This document shows positions 22,401-31,095 of a stretch of 31,095 bases of DNA, one piece after another (position 1 is the stretch's first letter; the number at the start of each line of letters is the position of its first letter). Source of the DNA: Cruorifilaria tuberocauda (Eukaryota > Nematoda > Chromadorea > Rhabditida > Onchocercidae); NCBI GenBank assembly GCA_013365365.1, contig JABVXU010000619.1, positions 1 to 31,095 of the forward strand. The letters are read 5' to 3'. A program made the translations under genes and the position numbers. Under the pieces are notes generated by a model that saw only the letters and a program-made list of their open reading frames with translations, searched no databases and was not told the origin of the DNA.

Positions 22401-25400
22401 TGAATTTGGTATTCACAGCGAGATAAAAAGCAATTTGTGAAAAATTTTTTGAAAATATGAGTAATTGGAACTTCTGATGAGTTATTCTGAGTTTTACAGT
22501 AAATCTCATCACTATTAAATGCCTATTTCATGCTTCTTGCAAACTCTTGTTTTCAAGCAAAATTAACACTATTCTCCATATCTAATTTAAAAAATACTGA
22601 TTATAGGATAATGATGTCATAATTGCAGATGTGGTACCGAACAAGTGATGTATGAAAAAGGAGTGTTTCTACCCCTACAAATAGTGCGTGATCTGTAAGT
22701 TTCGTTGTTCAATGGAATTTCATATACTATTTCTTTTCATATTTTTTCAGATTAAAAATCTTTCTGAACAATTTGCAAATTCAAAATAACTTTTAAAGAA
22801 TTTTTTATAGAAACAGCGATCCACCATCACTGCAGATATTGCTAGAGAATTGTTTAAAGAGTGAAGTGGTTGAACATATTTGTTCTCAGTGCAGTGAAAA
22901 ATGCGCCACAATGAATCATGAATTTATAAGTCTTTCAAAGTAAATTATAATTAAAAATTTTTCTTAGATCTTGATTACTTTGGTGTAGTTCTATAAATTT
23001 AGGGTTTTGCTGTGGAAGTTTGCTGCAATTTAATGCATTAAAAAGTAACAATGAACAATAGTCTAGTCCTGATCTAATGTGGTACAATCATGCTATACCC
23101 TGTCTCAATTATATAGAAATTGAGCTCTTACTTTCAGAAACAAATTCTTAGTCTTAGTAGTCATTTTCGTTTAGATGTACTACTTCCCAGTACATCATAT
23201 CTTTTTGATTATTAACCGTGCCAAAAAATGTCATATTTGAGGTGCTTAATCATCTTTCTGAAGCGTTATGATTTCAAGCAGTCAGCATCAAGGAAAGGAC
23301 AAAGGAAATTGAAAGATGCAGTGGACCTTTCAATGTGTATTCGTTTAATTTCTTATGAAAAAAAACAATCCGAGCTTAGTGCTATTAGCGATGATCAAGT
23401 GTCTCTTGTTTTGGAAACACCTCCGAATGAATTAGTTTCAAACTATTCCATTGGTTCAGAAAATGTAAGTCTCTGCTGCATTTAAAATTTTAGATTTAAT
23501 TCCTCTGTTAATTTGATTGTTCTGTATTAAAGGAATTAAAATTATTTCATAGCGCTGCAATTTTATATGAAAAGTGTTGGTACAATTTTCTTGAAATTAA
23601 GAATTTAAGAATCCCCTGTTATCTTTAGAAAAGAAACAATGTTGAACAAGCTGTTCAGGAATTTATATCGAAAGAAGTTCAAAAAACTAATGACTTCGAT
23701 GATGAAAGGTTCGCGAAAAAAATAGAGCAGTCTACAAAATCCTCGGTAACTGCATGTGATTCTGGCACTGACGAGGTTTTCCTTCGCTTTTTTGTCATAA
23801 TTTTTGCTTGATTTAACCAACATTTGCCCTTTTATTTTAAACATTATTTTTTTAGTAATGGAGGATTACTCATCTTTATTAAAAATATTAGTTCACAACA
23901 TAACTTTCTTCTTTAATAGAACTTACTTACAAGCCATGTAGTTCTTTTTTCTCCATCTTGATTTTTAACTTTTTCAGAGACTAGACTATTTGACTTTATT
24001 CTGCTTACCGCGACCTGATTTTTGTGAACGTAGCTGTGCTGAATTAAATATTCGCTACCATTCGTTATCAGTTCGGTATCTACTTTTGAATTTTTTGGGT
24101 CAGCCTGATAGAGTTTCTATGGAAATTCAGTTTGTCGCAACTTTTTAAACAGATTAATTGTACTTTCTAGAAGTGGATAAATATAATAATGACTTAAAAA
24201 TATTTTGCAGGCAAGAGCCGAAACCTCTTTTTTGTAAAAGCGTACCTTCAAACATTGCACCTGTTACAGCAGATGGAAACTGTCTCTTTCGCTCTATAGC
24301 GCTTTACTTGTCAGGAAGTGATGAGGAACATTTGATCGTTAGAAAAAGTGTAATTAATCTTGTTTTCTATTAAAATATTTTCATAAATTGAGCATAAATG
24401 ATCTAGCCATTGCAATTTCAAGGTAGTGAGATTTGAAGAGAAGTATGATGATCAACTTCGCGAAATGAATCACTTTTCCCTAGCTGACTGGAAGGAGCAT
24501 ATTAAAAAAATGACAAATGATGGCGAATGGGCGACAGAAATCGAACTTCTTGCTCTTGCCGCTTTATTAGATGCTGAAATTTGGACATTTTTTAATGGTA
24601 AATGGCTTCGATATCGGCCATTGTATAGAGTTGGAAAGGATGGTAAATCCCACAGTTAGTTCTTTCTTTTCTATTTTCCTTTTTCTTCTCATCAGATATC
24701 TCTATCTAATAACATTTTTTAAATAATAAGATAAACCAGCCATTTTTTAGTGTATATAAAGTCTTTTTAAGCTTTCAAACAAATGTTTGTTTACAATGAG
24801 TTTACTATATAAGAACTTAAATATTGGTTTCTCAGGACTAATTTTTCATTATTTCCACTACTATAGAGTTGCCGATCCAAAAATATGATAATAGAAAAGA
24901 TGCCATTTTCCTCATCAATGAAAATTTCCATTACAAACCAGTTCTTGACATTATATCGGTATGTTCATTGATAACTTGAAACCGATGCTGCTATCGATTC
25001 TCTTAAAATTCTTTTGTTCTTCAAATCCAAACAGTTTTTTATCTGAATATTTTTTGGAGAAAGTTTCGTACAAATCCTTATTAAATGTATTTCATTCTCG
25101 TGATATATATCTTTTGTAGAATGGTGCGATATGGGATTATCATCTTGCTGCAGTTATCAGTCATAAAGGAATTGGCCTAAGTAATGGTCAGATTCATTTG
25201 ATAACTGCGGCCGTTTCTTATTATATCGAATAATGTCTGATTTTGAGGAACATTCTATAAAGCAGTTTTTAAACAAAAATTTGCGCTCTACCCCAGATTT
25301 CGAAAAATCTCCTGTTTTAACTTGACTGGACAGAAATTATCATTATTAAGCATACCCATAATAACGGATATTCAGGACATTATGTATGTGATACGAGAAA

Positions 25401-25569
25401 TCTAAACAAAAATATCTGGATGCATTTCGATGACAGCCACGTTGAAGAAAGAGCGGAAGAAGAAGTTATTTCTGAATGTATCGAAGATGGCTATATATTC
25501 TTTTATGTCGCCGGTATCCGTTTTTCAAACTCTTCTAAAACATTTAAAAATTTCACACGAGCTTTTTAA
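19466..25569 (+). CDS. duo-1: USP37-like deubiquitinase with an OTU protease nested in its USP domain
   Basis: Eighteen exons join in frame to 864 residues: 19466-19498, 19587-19722, 19978-20124, 20344-20482, 20753-21106, 21417-21536, 21720-21837, 21998-22158, 22629-22694, 22811-22939, 23242-23464, 23629-23775, 23978-24075, 24211-24349, 24423-24654, 24867-24958, 25120-25186, 25376-25569. Residues about 15-105 resemble the PH-like N-terminus of USP37; 106-269 is a basic linker. The USP Cys box (NLGNSCYMN) has catalytic C278, then DAQEF at 350, a zinc ribbon C401/C404 with C449/C452, and CLIIFLKRYDF at 469-479. Residues about 624-778 are a complete OTU domain: D645 and C648 in ADGNCLFRSI, W706 region, H769 in NFHYKPV. 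The USP fold then resumes, with SNGHY (H802) and WMHFDDSHV (D819 or D820). Both active sites look intact, so it probably removes ubiquitin from substrates. The gene name follows the C. elegans class (USP plus OTU domains) from memory; which member it matches is unverified. Exons 1-4 and the end after 25513 are least certain; intron 7 needs a GC donor. Confidence 0.85.
21838..21997 (+). other. Probable GC-AG intron in the USP/OTU gene
   Basis: Between the exon ending KRFEITEQE and the exon beginning DAQEFL there is no GT donor that keeps frame and spacing. Splicing at GGAG/GCAGAG (21838) to TTATAG/GATGCA (21997) gives F-x4-Q-x-D-A. This is the exact spacing of the USP family around the Gln/Asp motif (compare RFSGYMQNDA in USP37, recalled). 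A reading-through exon would insert about 50 residues and still requires some donor before 21998. Confidence 0.6.
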
Positions 25570-26960
25570 CTTTAATACCTTTTTCTTGCTCTCTTCATTT
25601 TGATGCCCAAACTTTCAGAAAACTGAGCATGACATTCAAAATGCCATCAAATAACGATTTAAACGATATTAACCTGCTGTTCATTTGATTATATAAGCAC
25701 ATGGGAAATGGTGGCAATTTCACTGTTTATTTAACGAATATACCTTATACGCTAAAAACTTAAAATTCAGTTCGGGTGATTTGTTTTGCTGAGAGTTAAA
25801 AATGGTTATGTATATTATATATCTAAATATTACTTGCTAAATTTTATGTGGAATGAAAATTGTACTCGATTAAATAAAAAATTACATAAGTGATCATAAC
25901 TATATTGCATTCCAAGAGAGCTTCTAGTAGTTCGACAATTGTCTATGATCTTTTTGCAGAAATGGTCTGTTATTTATTAATCACCTTACAATTATTTTAC
26001 AGTTAACCTGCATTAATTTATATAAAAGTTGATTTATTCCTCATTGTCAGTAAAAAGCATCTGTTGTTCTTACCGTCATGTTAATAATTGAATTTTAACT
26101 GTCGGCATTTATGTCGAAATTTTGGTCATATTTTATTTCGCAGGATTATTTTTACAACTGTTACTGCCGCGGTATTTCCGATCAAGCTAATATGGTTCGT
26201 CTATTTGTTCCAGTTCCCTGTTTCAAATAATCAGTTGATCGTAATAGAGCAGAGTGGAAATAATCACTTACATCTGGTAGTAGAGAATAATTTTCATCAA
26301 CACCCCTCCTCCCCCTGTCCCCAGACATGAAAATCTCTTACCTCCTCCAACAAAACAGCTTGAGGGCACTTGTAACTACCAACTTTTTAAGACAGAATTT
26401 AACGAGCCATATCCGAACTTGCGTGTAGCACAATGAAAAGATTAATCTCTGTTTCTTGAGCGTGCGAATTGAGTATAGTCATGCGAGTTTGCCAGTGACC
26501 TCAAGTCAAAGAATAAATGAGTTGGTTGGGAGAAGTAAGATAAGGACGTATATGTGCTCATAATGCTAAGATTGGTGACCTGATTTTTGATCTGAGAAGA
26601 GCATATCACAGTAACGATTAACACGAAACGGGGAAGTTCTAATGATTTTTTATTCCATTGTAAGTGGGTTTGAATTCAGGAAATTGATATACATGACATT
26701 TGTTTTATTATTTGCTACATTTACTTGAGCATAATAATTTTTTAATCTAATAAGAAAAGGCATGAAATTGGTGAAATAGCTCTAGTATGAGATGTTATAA
26801 AGAAAGAAAATAAAATGAGGGATGTTGTACGACTTAAATCAAGCTATAAATTCATCGATTCTTCGAAGTATTGTTATATGGAATGTATCTTCATTGAGAT
26901 ACATAATCATCATTCAGTTTTGCGTTCTATTGTATTATCAGGAAGATGAAATTAATGTTT
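25570..26960. other. Intergenic spacer between the USP/OTU gene and asna-1
   Basis: No supported gene. An AATAAA at about 25875 could end the USP/OTU transcript. A short C-rich tract (CACCCCTCCTCCCCCTGTCC) lies at about 26301-26320 and is conspicuous in this A+T-rich context. Open frames on either strand lack family or splice support. Confidence 0.5.
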
Positions 26961-26969
26961 AATATTCAG
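26961..26969 (+). promoter_or_regulatory. Probable spliced-leader acceptor of asna-1
   Basis: AATATTCAG ends 12 bases before the asna-1 ATG at 26982. Such a short distance from acceptor to start codon is typical of nematode trans-spliced genes. The role is inferred. Confidence 0.5.
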
Positions 26970-26981
26970 ATTTAAACTGTG

Positions 26982-29691
<2,710 letters not shown>

Positions 29692-29975
29692 TGACTCGCT
29701 GAAGTAGTTCTTTATTTTATAGATTTATTTATTGCTTTGCTTATTGATTAACTTTGAATTTAAATTGACTGTTGTAATTAAACCCTACAGTTCTATTTGA
29801 AAGTTTTTGGTGTATATCGAACCCGATTTTAAAATCTAAGCAATTTTAAAGAAAATTTACTTCATTTTTTGTTGTTTTGAAGTTTTTGCACTTGAAAGAA
29901 TAGATTTCAACTAATAAAATCGTAAATATTATTATAAGCAAATTAGTTGGAAAAAAACATAGTTTCCAAATTTTC
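29692..29975. other. Spacer between convergent asna-1 and the collagen relic
   Basis: A+T-rich sequence holding the presumed asna-1 3' untranslated region. No canonical AATAAA was noticed; AATTAAA near 29776 is a possible variant signal. No gene is seen. Confidence 0.4.
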
Positions 29976-30830
29976 CTAGTAACGGGGTGATAGTCGTAGC
30001 TTCGAACAGTGTTGATAATCCCCAATTTCACCAGGCTGATCTCGTTCTCTTGATGGTCCAGCACTTTCACGTACTCCAGGTTCGCAAGTCCGAAATGCCT
30101 TGACCTACTGGTCCATTTCATGACTTGCCAGCCTGGTTTACCTTGTGATCCATAAGCCCCTAGTGGACCTTTTTTCCCTTGAAACCGGATCCTTGAGATG
30201 TCTCTATACTAATTAAATTACCTGGTTCACCACATAAGCCCTTGGAACCAACTTTTCCCGTACTTCCGACGAGACCATTTGCTTCTTGAAGACCTGGTTG
30301 CCCGTCTTCATTATCTGCACCATTTTTGCTGGCGAGGCATCCTTTTTGGTCCACATGGACTTTTTGGGCAGCAAACGCAGCGATCTTCCTTAATTAATGA
30401 AACTTTAGTTCCTCTCCTTGAGAAAATTAGTACATGTAGTACATCGAATTTCTGTAAGACAATCTTATTTTATACTCTATACAATTATTTCAATTCTATT
30501 TGACGTATTTGGCATATGCATGAAGATTTGTAATGTTTCGTTGATCAAGCTGGAAGCTACTCTCTTATTTTAATTCATTATCGAAAATAGAAATTTCAAA
30601 TAATCTTTAGTTTACTTTACTGTTGGAATAATTATTTTCGCATCTTGTTCGTTGTGATCGTCTGTGCCAGGTATGCTATCAATACCAGAAGAGTCCTCAT
30701 CACCGGGAGGTTCTGATTGGCCTACTAATCCTTGCTGACAGGAACAATAGCTATTTAAAGACTTCTTATAACCTGCTTTAGGGGGCATCTGTGGATACTG
30801 GTCTAAAGATCCACAATGTGAAATATTCAC
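29976..30830 (-). pseudogene. Broken cuticle collagen gene
   Basis: On the minus strand two blocks of Gly-X-Y-like sequence are visible. The first (about 30640-30745) follows a Cys pair (SCQQG) as at the start of a nematode cuticle-collagen helix. The second (29976 to about 30392) begins with a Cys cluster (CVCCP...CGPK) and continues through NGADNEDGQPG, VGSTGKVGSKG, GKKGPLGAYGSQGKPG and GEIGDYQHC, ending HCSKLRLSPRY plus TAG at 29976-29978. That end matches the usual collagen C-terminus (HCPPPR...GY). At least three frameshifts (about 30330, 30185 and 30115) are needed to follow it, and many helix glycines are lost. The N-terminal membrane segment and cleavage site are not seen: the retroelement fragment begins where they should lie. 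A functional gene is very unlikely. An intron probably separates the blocks (about 30393-30640). Confidence 0.8.
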
Positions 30831-31095
30831 AACAAGAGCTGTACATCTCGAAGTGATAGATGGATGATTTATCAGCCGAATGTTTTATACACATACTCGG
30901 AAGATTCAGTGCACGTCGGGGATATCCTAAATTAGTCCTGAGCGACAATGCCAGCCAATTTCAACCAGTCTTCAAACCATTATGAAACACGCTACTCAAT
31001 CAAAAAATTTCCTGACATTAAAGTGGACAAATTGGAAGAGTACCAGATCAAGAGTTCGATGGAGTGGAGGAGTGTATAAACGACTAATTGGCTTA
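30814..31095 (+). mobile_element. Degenerate BEL/Pao retrotransposon integrase fragment
   Basis: Three plus-strand frames together show the integrase core typical of BEL/Pao LTR retrotransposons. TTRAVHLEVI begins near 30830 and is followed by a stop. Then, in a shifted frame, come FSARRGYPKLVLSDN and QF (about 30886-30963, with the conserved catalytic Asp in SDN). Then, in another frame and reaching the right edge, comes WSGGVYKRLIGL. An in-frame stop and two frame shifts make it a dead copy. No LTR, reverse transcriptase or gag is inside the window; the rest, if any, lies to the right. Family assignment rests on recalled motif order, not a search. Confidence 0.8.

Noticed and set aside
23205..23241. 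ATG at 23228 as an internal gene start (frame into LKRYDF)
   Set aside because: A stop lies just upstream and no acceptor precedes it. Splicing to 23242 gives the exact USP spacing F-x2-L-x3-L-I-x2-L-K-R-Y, so the ATG is intronic.
23629..23775. Ubiquitin-interacting motifs in exon 12 as in USP37
   Set aside because: VEQAVQEF and FDDERFAKKIEQS are only faintly similar; the acidic lead and Ala/Ser pattern are incomplete. Not enough to call a motif.

Overview
The window is A+T-rich eukaryotic DNA, most likely from a nematode. I would guess a filarial or other spirurid type, but this is inferred from gene content and style, not proven. The support is: short to medium introns with GT...(T/C)AG boundaries; 3' splice acceptors lying just upstream of start codons, as expected for spliced-leader trans-splicing; a cuticle-collagen relic; a BEL/Pao retroelement relic; and a deubiquitinase with both a USP and an OTU domain, an architecture I know from C. 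elegans 'duo' genes. The odd window length may mean that it is a whole contig.

Layout. 1-5220 has no convincing gene and is bounded by a perfect 45-bp inverted repeat (1-45 and 5176-5220). 5221-12000 is gene-poor, with microsatellites, one clean hairpin and a few coding-like pockets. 12074-12217 is an orphan terminal exon. 12289-15011 is a six-exon gene for a four-finger C2H2 protein. 15012-19465 is mostly non-coding, with a possible two-exon microgene at 16033-16246. 19466-25569 is an 18-exon gene whose reading frame I could follow through all junctions to an 864-residue deubiquitinase. 26982-29691 is a nine-exon asna-1/GET3 ATPase gene (339 residues). 29976-30830, on the minus strand, is a broken cuticle collagen. 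From about 30814 to the right edge is a broken BEL/Pao integrase fragment on the plus strand.

The main discovery candidate is the 19466-25569 gene. Its USP catalytic domain, most like the USP37/29/26 family and with a PH-like N-terminus, is split. An OTU cysteine-protease domain with its own Asp/Cys/His residues lies between the USP zinc-ribbon half and the USP His-box half. Both active sites look intact, so one chain may carry two deubiquitinase activities. In vertebrate USP37 the same place in the catalytic domain carries ubiquitin-interacting motifs. The exons carrying the OTU domain form a block of 561 nt with phase-0 boundaries on both sides, so it could be gained, lost or skipped without breaking the USP frame.

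The intact genes all lie on the plus strand, and acceptors close upstream of their ATGs suggest that each is separately trans-spliced. They show no shared pathway beyond general protein homeostasis: asna-1 inserts tail-anchored proteins, and the USP/OTU protein edits ubiquitin. Exon coordinates were worked out by hand from splice signals, frame continuity and family conservation. No alignment or transcript evidence was available.
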